Source: Blastococcus sp. CT_GayMR16
GTDB taxonomy: Bacteria; Actinomycetota; Actinomycetes; Mycobacteriales; Geodermatophilaceae
Reading direction: 5' to 3'
Length of the DNA stretch: 64,000 nucleotides
NCBI RefSeq assembly: GCF_004570875.1
Contig: NZ_SPQK01000004.1
Coordinates: 186,001-250,000, forward strand
A program made the position numbers and the translations under genes. Each line of letters begins with the position of its first letter. Position 1 is the first letter of the stretch. The notes below the pieces were generated by a model. It was not told the DNA's origin. It did no database searches and was given only the letters and a program-made list of their open reading frames with translations. This document shows positions 49,539-57,756 of the stretch, in pieces.

Positions 49539-51719
49539 TCAGTACCGGACCCGGGTCTGGAGGGCCTCGACGACCTCTTCGCTCTTGGCGATGGCGGCCC
49601 GCTCCAGCACCTTGCTGATGCTGGGCGAGGCCTCGCCGCCGGTCACCCGCTGCACCGGGTGGTCGAGCCAGTCGAAGAAGCGGCGACCGATCTCGTCGGC
49701 GAGCCAGCCGCCGTACGACGTCCCCAGGGCGCCCTGCTCGGCGATGAGCACGTTGTTGGTCTTCTTGATGCTCTCGCCGATGGTGTCCCAGTCGATGCTG
49801 GCGCGGTCGAGCCAGCGCAGGTCGATCACCTCGGCGTCCACGTCGCCGACCTGCTCGACGGCCTCGAGCACGTACTTCGTCATCGCGAGGTAGGTCAGGA
49901 TCGTCAGCTCGCCGCCGGCCCGTCGGACGGCGGCCTTGCCCACCGGCAGGCAGTAGTCGAAGTCGTCGACCGGGCCCTCGCCGGTCGACCCGTAGAGGTC
50001 GACGTGCTCCAGCACCAGCACCGGGTCCTTGCAGCGCAGGGCGCTGTTCATCAACCCGACGTAGTCGAACGGCGTGGACGGCGCGACGATCCGCCAGCCG
50101 GGGGCGGTCGCGAAGATGCCGGCCGGGTCCATCGAGTGCTGGGAGCCGTAACCGGTGCCCATCGCGACCTTGCTGCGCAACACCAGGGGGACGTCGTCGT
50201 CACCGCCGAACATGTGGCGGGCCTTGGCGATCTGGTTGAACAGCTGGTCGGCCGCGACCCACATGAAGTCGGCGTACATGAACTCGACCACCGGCCGGAA
50301 CCGCCCGTCGAGGGCGATCCCGCCGCCCAGCCCGGTGAAGGCGTTCTCGCTGATCGGGGTGCCGAGGATGCGGTCCGGATAGGCGTCCTTGAGGCCCCGG
50401 GTGGCGCCGTTCGTGCCGCCGTTGAGGCGGTGCACGTCCTCGCCCATGACGACGATGCGATCGTCGGTGCCCATCCGCCGGTTCATCACCGCGGCGACCG
50501 CGTCGATGAACTTCGTCTCCGCGAGCTCGCCGTCGAACGTGTCCCGGTCGGCGAGCGGCGCGTCGTCGAACTCGCTCAGGTCGCCCCGGACGCCGACGTT
50601 GACGAAGGCCGGGTCCGGCCACTCCGCGGCCTTGATCTGGCGCTCCTTGGGCTTTCCGCCGGGCTTGGGCTCGAGCAGCACCGTGCCGACGTCGGCCATC
50701 AGTGCCTTGGCCGCGGCGATCGTGTCGTCGACGTCGGCGCTGCTGAGGATGCGGCGGCGGGCGAGGTGGGCGCGCAGCTGGTCGATCGGGTCGCGCTGCC
50801 GCCAGGCCGCCTCCTCCTCGCGGGTGCGGTAGCGGAAGGAGCTGCCGGGGAACGCGCCGTTCTGGTGGAAGTAGCGGTAGACGTCGGCCTCGATGACCGT
50901 GGGGCCGTTGCCGGCGCGCATGTGCGCCAGCGCCTCCTGCATCGCCAGGTAGACGGCGAGCGGGTCCATCCCGTCGACCTTCCAGCTGCGGATGCCGAAG
51001 CCGGGACCCCGCGCCGACAGCCGCGGCTCGCCGGTGGCCTCGTGCACGCTGGTGGAGACGGCGTACTGGTTGTTCTCGATGAAGAAGCAGAGCGGGAGCT
51101 TCCACGCGGCGGCGAGGTTGAACGACTCGAGAGTGGATCCGATGTTGGTCGCGCCGTCACCGAAGTAGGTCACGGCCACCGCGTCGGTGCCGGCCTGCCG
51201 GTGCGCCCAGGCCGAGCCCGCGGCCAGCGGTACGCCCCCGCCAACGATCGCGTTGGTGCCTATCGCCCCGGCGTCCTTCCACTGCAGGTGCATGCTGCCG
51301 CCGCGCCCGTGGCTGAAGCCCCGGTCGAGCCCGCAGATCTCGGCGAGGCTGCGCAGGACGACCGCCCGCACGTCCTCGGAGAACGGCTTGGTGGGGTCGA
51401 TGCCCTCCGGGTGGACGTGCGAGAGCACCTTGGCGAGGAACTGGTGGTGGCCGCGGTGGGAGCCGTTGACGGTGTCCTGGCTGGTGAGCCCGATGACCGA
51501 GCCGACCGCGCCACCCTCCTGGCCGATGCTCGAGTGCGCGGGCCCGTGGATCAGCCCCTCACCTGCCAGTTCGAGGACGAACTCCTCGAAGGTCCGGATC
51601 AGCACCAGCTGGCTGAGCATGCTGGTCAGCAGGTGCGGTTCGGCGGCATCCCAGTCGGCGTCGGTCGCTGCGAACTCGACCCATTCGACGGCCGGATCCA
51701 GGGGCGTGCGCTGCGGCAT
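49539..51719 (-). CDS. fused alpha-beta E1 of a 2-oxo acid dehydrogenase
   Basis: A 726-residue ThDP enzyme joining the alpha (about 1-350) and beta (about 385-726) E1 subunits, which are usually separate. The alpha half contains the ThDP site YFGDGATNIGSTLESFNLAAAWKLP...IENN and the phosphorylation-loop-like GRGGSMHLQWKDAG; the beta half has the GEDVHRLNGGTNGATRGL and PISENAFTGLGGGIALDG segments. Oxidatively decarboxylates a 2-oxo acid or cleaves acetoin-like substrates. ATG 51719 is set by GAAAGG and by family N-terminus. It leads the operon E1-E2-2Fe2S-Mo, which faces the VOC/GntR genes across 140 bases carrying two identical 14-bp sites. Confidence 0.9.
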   Translation of the reverse strand: MPQRTPLDPAVEWVEFAATDADWDAAEPHLLTSMLSQLVLIRTFEEFVLELAGEGLIHGPAHSSIGQEGGAVGSVIGLTSQDTVNGSHRGHHQFLAKVLSHVHPEGIDPTKPFSEDVRAVVLRSLAEICGLDRGFSHGRGGSMHLQWKDAGAIGTNAIVGGGVPLAAGSAWAHRQAGTDAVAVTYFGDGATNIGSTLESFNLAAAWKLPLCFFIENNQYAVSTSVHEATGEPRLSARGPGFGIRSWKVDGMDPLAVYLAMQEALAHMRAGNGPTVIEADVYRYFHQNGAFPGSSFRYRTREEEAAWRQRDPIDQLRAHLARRRILSSADVDDTIAAAKALMADVGTVLLEPKPGGKPKERQIKAAEWPDPAFVNVGVRGDLSEFDDAPLADRDTFDGELAETKFIDAVAAVMNRRMGTDDRIVVMGEDVHRLNGGTNGATRGLKDAYPDRILGTPISENAFTGLGGGIALDGRFRPVVEFMYADFMWVAADQLFNQIAKARHMFGGDDDVPLVLRSKVAMGTGYGSQHSMDPAGIFATAPGWRIVAPSTPFDYVGLMNSALRCKDPVLVLEHVDLYGSTGEGPVDDFDYCLPVGKAAVRRAGGELTILTYLAMTKYVLEAVEQVGDVDAEVIDLRWLDRASIDWDTIGESIKKTNNVLIAEQGALGTSYGGWLADEIGRRFFDWLDHPVQRVTGGEASPSISKVLERAAIAKSEEVVEALQTRVRY

Positions 51720-51764
51720 CGGAACGCCTTTCACAGAGGTGGTGGCCGTCACACGATCCCACGG

Positions 51765-51840
51765 ACTGGATCCAATCACAAGGAAGGACGACCTCTGGCG
51801 CCCTCACTACGGCAAGGTGTTCACTCACTGGATCCAATCA
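51765..51840. promoter_or_regulatory. two identical GntR-type operator candidates
   Basis: ACTGGATCCAATCA occurs at 51765-51778 and 51827-51840, 62 bp apart, or about six helical turns. Each has the palindromic core TGGATCCA with a near-palindromic surround (TTGGATCCAG), the style of FCD-type GntR operators. The pair lies between the divergent E1 and VOC/GntR operons, so one repressor could control both. Confidence 0.6.
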
Positions 51841-51859
51841 GCGGTCACCTGGAGGACAC

Positions 51860-52363
51860 GTGGCACTGCCCGGAATGACCGGCGTCGACCACATCGGGTT
51901 CACCGTGCCCGACCTGGAGGAGGCCCGCGCATTCCTCGTCGACGTGCTGGGCTGCGAGTACCTCTACTCCCTGGGGCCCTTCGTCCACGAGGACTCCGAC
52001 TGGATGGCGGAGCACCTGAACTGCCATCCCCGCACGGTCATGCGGCGCAACTCCTTCTTCCGGTGCGGCGGGCAGGCGATCTTCGAGGTCTTCCACTACG
52101 AGGCGCCCGACCAGAATCCGGTCCCGCCGCGCAACAGCGACGTCGGCGGCCACCACGTGGCCCTGTACGTCGACGACCTGGACTCGGCGGTGGCCTACCT
52201 TCACGAGCAGGGCGTGCGGGTGCTCGGCGAGCCGACGGCGAGCAGGGGCGCCCACGAGGGCCAGCGCTGGGTCTACTTCCTCGCGCCGTGGGGGATGCAG
52301 TTCGAGCTGGTCAGCTACCCCGACGGCAAGGCGTACTTCCGCGATCCGGAGGCGTTCGCATGA
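51860..52363 (+). CDS. VOC-superfamily (glyoxalase/dioxygenase-like) protein
   Basis: A 167-residue vicinal-oxygen-chelate protein. The metal residues are seen as His in VDHIGFTV, the second site in GGHHVALYVDDLDS and Glu in MQFELVSY. Members include glyoxalase I, methylmalonyl-CoA epimerase and extradiol dioxygenases; size fits a single-module isomerase or lyase. It is transcribed with the GntR regulator (ATGA overlap). The gene begins at GTG 51860 with GGAGG ahead. Confidence 0.8.
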   Translation: MALPGMTGVDHIGFTVPDLEEARAFLVDVLGCEYLYSLGPFVHEDSDWMAEHLNCHPRTVMRRNSFFRCGGQAIFEVFHYEAPDQNPVPPRNSDVGGHHVALYVDDLDSAVAYLHEQGVRVLGEPTASRGAHEGQRWVYFLAPWGMQFELVSYPDGKAYFRDPEAFA

Positions 52364-53031
52364 CCGAGCTCCAGGACGGCGTCGGCGCGGCGAGCGAGCG
52401 GATCGCCGCCTACCTGCGCGACGCGATCCTCTTCGGCGACCTGCTGCCCGGGCAGTGGATCCGGCAGGAGGAGGTCGCGGCCCGGCTCGGCACCAGCCGG
52501 CTGCCCGTCCGCGAGGCGCTGAGGATGCTCGAGGCCGAGGGGCTCACCGAGCACGAGGCCAACAAGGGCTCCCGCGTGCCGCTGCTCGACCAGCACGAGG
52601 TCGACGTCGTCTACCAGATGCGCGAGCGCCTCGAGCCCCTGGCGCTCACCGAGAGCCTGCCGCACCTGACCGCCGACCAGATCGAGCACATGGAGCACGT
52701 GCAGGCCCGCATCGAGGCCGACGTCCAGCTGACCGAGTTCCTGGTCCTGGACCGCGAGTTCCACCTGACGTCCTACACGGCGTGCCCGTCGGAGCAGCTG
52801 GTCACGACGATCAGCCGGCTGTGGAACTCCACGCAGCACTACCGCCGGGCGTTCATGCTCCTGAGCGGGCCCGACCGTCGTTGGGTGGTCAACAGCGAGC
52901 ACCGGCTGCTGCTCGACGCGATCCGCCGCAAGGACCCGGTGGACGGCGAGCGGTACCTGTCCGGCCACATCCGCCGCACCCGGATCGAGCTGGCGCAGCA
53001 CCCCGAGGTCTTCGCCGCCCCGCCGTCCTGA
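52360..53031 (+). CDS. GntR/FCD-family transcriptional regulator
   Basis: A 223-residue regulator. The winged HTH is IRQEEVAARLGTSRLPVREALRMLEAEGL (about residues 32-60); the FCD ligand domain follows with the Asp/His metal residues of EFLVLDREFHLTSY and SEHRLLLDAI...LSGHIRRT. FCD members respond to organic acids, often repressing until the acid appears. The likely target is the two identical sites in its own divergent promoter region. ATG 52360 overlaps the VOC stop. Confidence 0.92.
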   Translation: MTELQDGVGAASERIAAYLRDAILFGDLLPGQWIRQEEVAARLGTSRLPVREALRMLEAEGLTEHEANKGSRVPLLDQHEVDVVYQMRERLEPLALTESLPHLTADQIEHMEHVQARIEADVQLTEFLVLDREFHLTSYTACPSEQLVTTISRLWNSTQHYRRAFMLLSGPDRRWVVNSEHRLLLDAIRRKDPVDGERYLSGHIRRTRIELAQHPEVFAAPPS

Positions 53032-53060
53032 CCCCGTCCCGCGTTGGTCACATGATCAAC

Positions 53061-53108
53061 GCGGGGAAATCGGGGTCTGGACGGCCGTTGAGACCCCGAT
53101 TTCCCCGC
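53061..53108. terminator. 18-bp perfect hairpin between convergent genes
   Basis: GCGGGGAAATCGGGGTCT (53061-53078) pairs perfectly with its complement at 53091-53108; loop of 12 bases. A bidirectional terminator for the GntR and aldehyde-dehydrogenase operons. Just ahead, GCGTTG/CAACGC (53041-53062) is a second small dyad. Confidence 0.85.
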
Positions 53109-53137
53109 ACCCGCGGGGGCACGTCCCGCCGGCACCG

Positions 53138-54607
53138 TCACCAGTCGACGGCGATGTACTTGCTCTCCAGGTAGTCGAGCATGCCGTCGTGGCCGCCCTC
53201 GCGGCCGATCCCGCTCTGCTTGGTGCCCCCGAACGGCGCCGCCGGGTCGCTGACCAGGCCGCGGTTCAGCCCGACCATGCCCGAGTCGAGGGCCTCGCTG
53301 ACCCGCAGGCCGCGCGCGAGGTCGCCGGTGTAGACGTAGGAGACCAGGCCGAACTCGCTCGCGTTGGCCAACCGGATCGCCACGTCCTCGTCGTCGAAGG
53401 TGACGATCGGCGCGACCGGACCGAAGATCTCCTCGTCCAAGATCGGCGAGCCCGGCTCTACGCCGAGCAGCACGGTCGGCTCGTAGTAGAAGCCGGCGCT
53501 GTACTTCTCGTCCGCCGGACGACGGCCGCCCACCACTGCCTCCGCGCCGGCGTCGACGGCCCCGCGCACCAGTTCGTCCACCTTGTCGACGGCGTCGGGA
53601 TTGACCAGCGGTCCGAGCTGGACACCGTCGTCGAGACCCGGGCCCATGTGCAACGCCTGCATCCGCTCGGCCAGCCGACGGCCGAACTCCTCGGCGATCG
53701 AACCCTCGACGTAGAAGCGGTTGGCCGCGGTGCAGGCCTCGCCGCCGTTGCGCATCTTGGCGACCATCGCGCCCTCGACCGCGGCGTCGAGGTCGGCGTC
53801 GGCGAAGACGAGGAACGGGGCGTTGCCGCCGAGCTCCATCGAGCAGTTGATGACCTGGTCCGCGGCCTCCTTGAGGAGGACCCGGCCGACTTCGGTGCTG
53901 CCGGTGAACGAGAGCTTCCGCACCCGGGGGTCGTGCAGCATCGCCGAGACGACGGCGCCGGACCGCCGGGCCGGCAGCACGTTGACCACGCCCGCGGGAA
54001 CACCCGCCTCGTCGAGGATGCGGGCCATCGCCAGGGCCGTCAGCGGGGTGTCGCTCGCCGGCTTCAGGACGACGGTGCAGCCCGCGGCGAGGGCCGGACC
54101 GATCTTGCGGGTGGCCATCGCGGCGGGGAAGTTCCAGGGGGTCACCAGCACGCAGATGCCGACCGGCTGCTGCAGCACCATGATCTTGTTGGCTCCGGAC
54201 GGCGCCGTCATCAGCTGGCCGACCGCGCGCACCGCCTCCTCGGAGTACCAGCGGAAGAACTCGGCCGCGTAGGCGACCTCGCCCTTCGCGTCGACCAGCG
54301 CCTTGCCGTTCTCGAGCGTGACGAGCTTGGCGAGGTCCTCGGCCTGCTCGGTCATGAGCTCCCACGCACGCCGGAGGATCTCGGCCCGCTCCCGAGGGGA
54401 GGTCGCGGCCCAGGCCGCCGCGGCGCCGTCCGCTGCGTCGACGGCGGCGAGCGCGTCCTCGACGCTGCCGTCGGCGACCGTCGTCAGCACCTGACCGGTG
54501 GCCGGGTCGAGCACGTCGAACCGGCCACCCTCGGAGGCGGGGACCGCCTTGCCGCCGATCCAGAGATCGGTGAGCAGGTCCGGATTGCTGAGCTTGTCCA
54601 GCGACAT
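53138..54607 (-). CDS. aldehyde dehydrogenase, succinate-semialdehyde type
   Basis: A 489-residue NAD(P)-dependent aldehyde dehydrogenase. The catalytic Cys is in NGGEACTAANRFYV, the base Glu in MELGGNAPF, the coenzyme loop FTGSTEVGR and VTPWNFPAAMATRKIGPALAAG. Closest in pattern to GabD-like succinate-semialdehyde dehydrogenases. It is the last gene of the operon with 3-HIBDH-like and M24 genes and would oxidise the aldehyde end product of that pathway. Confidence 0.9.
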   Translation of the reverse strand: MSLDKLSNPDLLTDLWIGGKAVPASEGGRFDVLDPATGQVLTTVADGSVEDALAAVDAADGAAAAWAATSPRERAEILRRAWELMTEQAEDLAKLVTLENGKALVDAKGEVAYAAEFFRWYSEEAVRAVGQLMTAPSGANKIMVLQQPVGICVLVTPWNFPAAMATRKIGPALAAGCTVVLKPASDTPLTALAMARILDEAGVPAGVVNVLPARRSGAVVSAMLHDPRVRKLSFTGSTEVGRVLLKEAADQVINCSMELGGNAPFLVFADADLDAAVEGAMVAKMRNGGEACTAANRFYVEGSIAEEFGRRLAERMQALHMGPGLDDGVQLGPLVNPDAVDKVDELVRGAVDAGAEAVVGGRRPADEKYSAGFYYEPTVLLGVEPGSPILDEEIFGPVAPIVTFDDEDVAIRLANASEFGLVSYVYTGDLARGLRVSEALDSGMVGLNRGLVSDPAAPFGGTKQSGIGREGGHDGMLDYLESKYIAVDW

Positions 54608-54626
54608 GAGCAGGTCCTTCTCGAAC

Positions 54627-55865
54627 TCAGTAGGGGTTGGTGACGACGAGGTCCTGGGCCGGGAAGAGGGTAAGGATGCGCGGGCCGTCCTCGGTGACGA
54701 CGACCTCCTCCTCGATCCGCGCGGCCGAGAAGCCGTCGCTGGCCGGGCAGTAGGTCTCCAGGGCGAACACCATGCCGACCTGCAGCTCCACCGGCTCCTT
54801 CATCGAGTTGAGCCGCGAGATGATCGGCCGCTCGTGCAGTCCGAGCCCGAGGCCGTGGGCGAACTGCAGCCCGAAGGCCTCCATCTCGCTGCCGAACCCG
54901 AACTCCTCGGCCTTCGGCAGCAGCGCCGCGACCTCGTCCGTGCCGACGCCGGCCTTGATGCCGGCCAACCCGCGGTCCATCCACTCGCGAGCCTTGGTGT
55001 ACGCGTCGCGTTGGGCCGGGGTGGAGCTGCCCACCGCGAACGTGCGGTAGTAGCAGGTCCGGTAACCGTTGAACGAGTGGATGATGTCGAAGAACGCCTG
55101 GTCGCCGGGGCGGATGAGCCGGTCGGTGAAGTTGTGCGGGTGCGGGTTGCACCGTTCACCGGAGATCGCGTTGACCGCCTCGACCTGGTCGGAGCCCATC
55201 TCGTAGAGGCGCTTGTTGGCGTGCGCGACGATCTCGTTCTCGCGCACCCCGGGCTTCAGCATCTCGACGATGTCCTGGTAGACGCCGTCGACCATGGCCG
55301 CCGCCTGGTTGAGCAGGACGATCTCGTCGGGCGACTTGATCACCCGCGCGTCGAGCATGAGCTGCTGGCAGTCGACGACCGTCAGGCCCTGCCGCTGCAT
55401 CTCGAAGAGGAACGCCGGTTCGACGATGTCGACGCCCACGGGCATGTCGGCCACACCGGCCTCGACGAGCAGCGCCTTGATCTCCGTCACCGCGTCGGCC
55501 ATCAGACCGACCGTCGGTGCGACGGCTCCGCGGAAGCCGAGGAAGCCGGCACGGTAGTTCTCGGTCGGGACCCACTGGGAGTACTGCTGGTGGTGCTTGA
55601 CCGCCGAGCCGAAGTCCCACAGCACGGGGTCCTTGCCGCGCGCGAGCAGGGCGTACCGGATCATCTTGTCGCCGAGGGCGCCCCCGATCCACGTCTGCGT
55701 CGTGTACCGGATGTTGTAGAAGTCGAACAGCAGGAAGGCACCGCACTCGCTGGCCGCCAGGGACTCCTTCGCCCGGCCGAGCCGGTAGTCGCGCAGGCGG
55801 GCGAAGTCGACCCGTTGCTCGTAGTCGACGCCCATGTGCCCGGGCGCCGCCAACGGCCTCGGCAT
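54627..55865 (-). CDS. M24 (creatinase/Xaa-Pro peptidase-like) protein with altered metal site
   Basis: A 412-residue pita-bread-fold protein with a creatinase-like N-terminal domain and an M24 C-terminal domain. Of the usual metal ligands, Asp260 (FFDIIHSFNG), His337 (FAHGLGLGLHERP), Glu370 (VFALETYCPA) and Glu386 are present, but the second Asp is Cys271 (GYRTCYYRTF). Members of this fold include proline peptidases, creatinase, ectoine hydrolase and DMSP lyase DddP. The altered site argues against a simple aminopeptidase. The gene sits between the 3-HIBDH-like and aldehyde-dehydrogenase genes (gaps of 2 and 19 bases). Confidence 0.8.
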   Translation of the reverse strand: MPRPLAAPGHMGVDYEQRVDFARLRDYRLGRAKESLAASECGAFLLFDFYNIRYTTQTWIGGALGDKMIRYALLARGKDPVLWDFGSAVKHHQQYSQWVPTENYRAGFLGFRGAVAPTVGLMADAVTEIKALLVEAGVADMPVGVDIVEPAFLFEMQRQGLTVVDCQQLMLDARVIKSPDEIVLLNQAAAMVDGVYQDIVEMLKPGVRENEIVAHANKRLYEMGSDQVEAVNAISGERCNPHPHNFTDRLIRPGDQAFFDIIHSFNGYRTCYYRTFAVGSSTPAQRDAYTKAREWMDRGLAGIKAGVGTDEVAALLPKAEEFGFGSEMEAFGLQFAHGLGLGLHERPIISRLNSMKEPVELQVGMVFALETYCPASDGFSAARIEEEVVVTEDGPRILTLFPAQDLVVTNPY

Positions 55866-55867
55866 GC

Positions 55868-56812
55868 TCAGTGCTCCCCGAGGGGCGCGAGCCCGTCGTC
55901 GACCTCGACGTCCTCGGACACGAGCTCCAGACCCGAGTTGCGGGCCTGCAGCACCAGCAGGACGGCGAAGTCCTCGGTGGTGCGGCCCTGGGCGATCGCC
56001 GCCTGGACGGTCTCGCGGGCGGCGGAGGTCACGGGCATCGGGACGCCGAGCTCGTCGGCCGCCCGCAGGCCCAGGTCGAGGTCCTTGCGCAGCAGCACCG
56101 GGGTGAACGTGGGCGTGAAGTCGAGGTTCACGTACGCCGGCGACTTGTACTGCGTGAACATCGAGCCCATCACGCTGTTGTTGAGGAAGTCGAGCATCGC
56201 GGCCCGGGGCACGCCGCCCTTCTCCGCCAGCACGACGATCTCGGCCATGTTCTGGGCGACCACACCCAGCATGATGTTGTGGCAGATCTTCACGAGGCGG
56301 GCCTTCTCGCCGTCCCCGACGTAGGTGACGTGGCGGCCCAGCAGGTTGAGGATCGGCTCGACCTGGTCGTAGGCCTCACGCGGGCCGCTGCTGACCAGGC
56401 TCAGCTTGCCGGCGGACACGACCTTGCCGTTGCCGCTCACCGGCGAGGCGAGGAACGCGATCCCCCGCTCCTCGGCGACGGCCCGCACCCGCGCCGATGC
56501 CTCGGTGGAGACCGTCGAGCAGTCGACCAGGATCCGGGGCGCCCGGTCGGGATCGCTCAGCAGGCGCTCGACCACCTGCTCGAGGTCGGCGGAACTGGTC
56601 ACCATCGTGAACACCACGTCGCGGTCGGCCAGCTCGACCGGCTCGTCGGCCACCTTCGCGCCGGCGTCGACCAGGGGCTCGGCCTTGCTGCGCGTGCGGT
56701 TCCAGACCGTGAGATCCAAGCCCGCCCGGCCGATGCGCGCGGCCAGCGCCGCGCCCATGTGCCCGGTGCCGAGCCAACCGACGGTCAGCTCGGGGAGGTC
56801 CGTACGTGTCAT
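55868..56812 (-). CDS. 3-hydroxyisobutyrate dehydrogenase-family NAD(P)-dependent reductase
   Basis: A 314-residue beta-hydroxyacid dehydrogenase. The Rossmann motif is LTVGWLGTGHMGAALAARIGRAG; the substrate loop is DCSTVSTEASARV followed by FLASPVSGNGKV; the catalytic Lys lies in ARLVKICHNIML. Members oxidise 3-hydroxyisobutyrate, tartronate or related acids. It heads the operon with M24 and aldehyde dehydrogenase. A LacI-like operator lies 26 bases upstream. Confidence 0.9.
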   Translation of the reverse strand: MTRTDLPELTVGWLGTGHMGAALAARIGRAGLDLTVWNRTRSKAEPLVDAGAKVADEPVELADRDVVFTMVTSSADLEQVVERLLSDPDRAPRILVDCSTVSTEASARVRAVAEERGIAFLASPVSGNGKVVSAGKLSLVSSGPREAYDQVEPILNLLGRHVTYVGDGEKARLVKICHNIMLGVVAQNMAEIVVLAEKGGVPRAAMLDFLNNSVMGSMFTQYKSPAYVNLDFTPTFTPVLLRKDLDLGLRAADELGVPMPVTSAARETVQAAIAQGRTTEDFAVLLVLQARNSGLELVSEDVEVDDGLAPLGEH

Positions 56813-56837
56813 CGAGGTGCCCCATCCGGGTCGGTGA

Positions 56838-56851
56838 TGCAATCGTTTGTA
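56838..56851. promoter_or_regulatory. LacI-family operator candidate, operon of 3-HIBDH-like gene
   Basis: TGCAATCGTTTGTA, 13 of 14 bases of the form TGCAANCGNTTGCA, 26 bases before the start at 56812. Confidence 0.65.
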
Positions 56852-56882
56852 GGTTACTTGCGGAAGGGGCCATGTCAAGGCA

Positions 56883-56924
56883 CCGCTCGGAGGGCCTTTG
56901 TGGCAACAAAGGCCCTCCGAGCGG
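56883..56924 (-). terminator. 19-bp perfect hairpin terminator
   Basis: CCGCTCGGAGGGCCTTTGT (56883-56901) pairs perfectly with ACAAAGGCCCTCCGAGCGG (56906-56924), loop of four bases, immediately beyond the stop of the gene at 56926. It separates that transcript from the operon starting at 56812. Confidence 0.85.
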
Positions 56925-56925
56925 G

Positions 56926-57564
56926 TCAGCTGGGGGTGCCGGTGGCCCAGTAGTCCGCAGAGGCCTTGCTCTCGGCGAGCTCCTCGGCGGTGCGGAAGCC
57001 GGGCGCCATCGAGGCGTCCGTGCCGGGCATGTACTGGTGGTGATCGATGCCGAGCAGGCGGATCCAGCTCTGCTGGCCGAAGGTCAGGGCGATCGCGCAG
57101 CCGAGCTCCACCAGCTCCGGCTCGGAGAAGTTCTGGTGCAGGCGGGCCCAGAAGCCCTCCTCGTCGGCGGGCATCCCCCAGGCGATGGCTTCCGCGTAGG
57201 ACAGCGCCGCCTTCTGCCGCTCGTCGTACCGGTCGCTCTTCTCGAAGTTCAGCAGGTCGTCGTACTGCATCTCCTCGAGGCCGGCCTTGATCGCCTTCTC
57301 CGACCGCTGGTTTCCGCAGAACTCGCACTTCACGGTGCGGGAGATGTACACCCGGCAGAGATCCTTGATGGCGTGGTCGCACACCCCGCTGTGGAAGGTC
57401 GACTGCCAGGAGTCGGCGAACGCCCAGAACGCGTTCGGTGCGTGCGCCCGCACCGCGGAGCTCTCCGGCCGAGGCGTCCCCTCCCGCGCGCAGCGGTGCA
57501 TCTCCTCCTGCATGCGCTCGTCCATGTCCTCGAGCGGGACGTAGCTGATGTGCGGCTTGGGCAC
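56926..57564 (-). CDS. carboxymuconolactone decarboxylase-like (AhpD-fold) protein
   Basis: A 212-residue AhpD-fold helical protein. The active motif is RTVKCEFCGNQRSEKAI (C-x2-C without the usual following His). C-x2-C members act in alkylhydroperoxidase or decarboxylase reactions. GTG 57564 is set by GGAGGAAATC; the frame upstream is unlikely. A perfect LacI-type operator lies 70 bases upstream, and a strong terminator directly follows. Its role in the pathway is not clear. Confidence 0.83.
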   Translation of the reverse strand: MPKPHISYVPLEDMDERMQEEMHRCAREGTPRPESSAVRAHAPNAFWAFADSWQSTFHSGVCDHAIKDLCRVYISRTVKCEFCGNQRSEKAIKAGLEEMQYDDLLNFEKSDRYDERQKAALSYAEAIAWGMPADEEGFWARLHQNFSEPELVELGCAIALTFGQQSWIRLLGIDHHQYMPGTDASMAPGFRTAEELAESKASADYWATGTPS

Positions 57565-57633
57565 GATTTCCTCCGGGTGGCCGGCGCGGCGTTGCGCGGG
57601 TGGGGAACAGGCCGTCGACGCACCGCTCGGGCA

Positions 57634-57647
57634 CGCAAACGTTTGCC
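57634..57647. promoter_or_regulatory. LacI-family operator candidate, perfect palindrome
   Basis: CGCAAACGTTTGCC around the perfect palindrome GCAAACGTTTGC, 70 bases before the start at 57564. Confidence 0.7.
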
Positions 57648-57709
57648 TGGCGATGACGATCCGATCGCCGGAGATCGATGTCAAGACCCCGGGCTCGGTG
57701 CCCGGCGGT

Positions 57710-57742
57710 GCGGAGAGTCCGGGCATCCGCCGGACTCTCCGC
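57710..57742 (-). terminator. 13-bp perfect hairpin terminator
   Basis: GCGGAGAGTCCGG (57710-57722) pairs perfectly with CCGGACTCTCCGC (57730-57742), 14 bases beyond the hydrolase stop at 57757. Confidence 0.8.
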
Positions 57743-57756
57743 GCCGGAGGTCGGGG

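Noticed and set aside
48819-51878. 1019-codon plus-strand frame over E1/E2
   Set aside because: Shadow of the conserved E1 and E2 genes on the minus strand.
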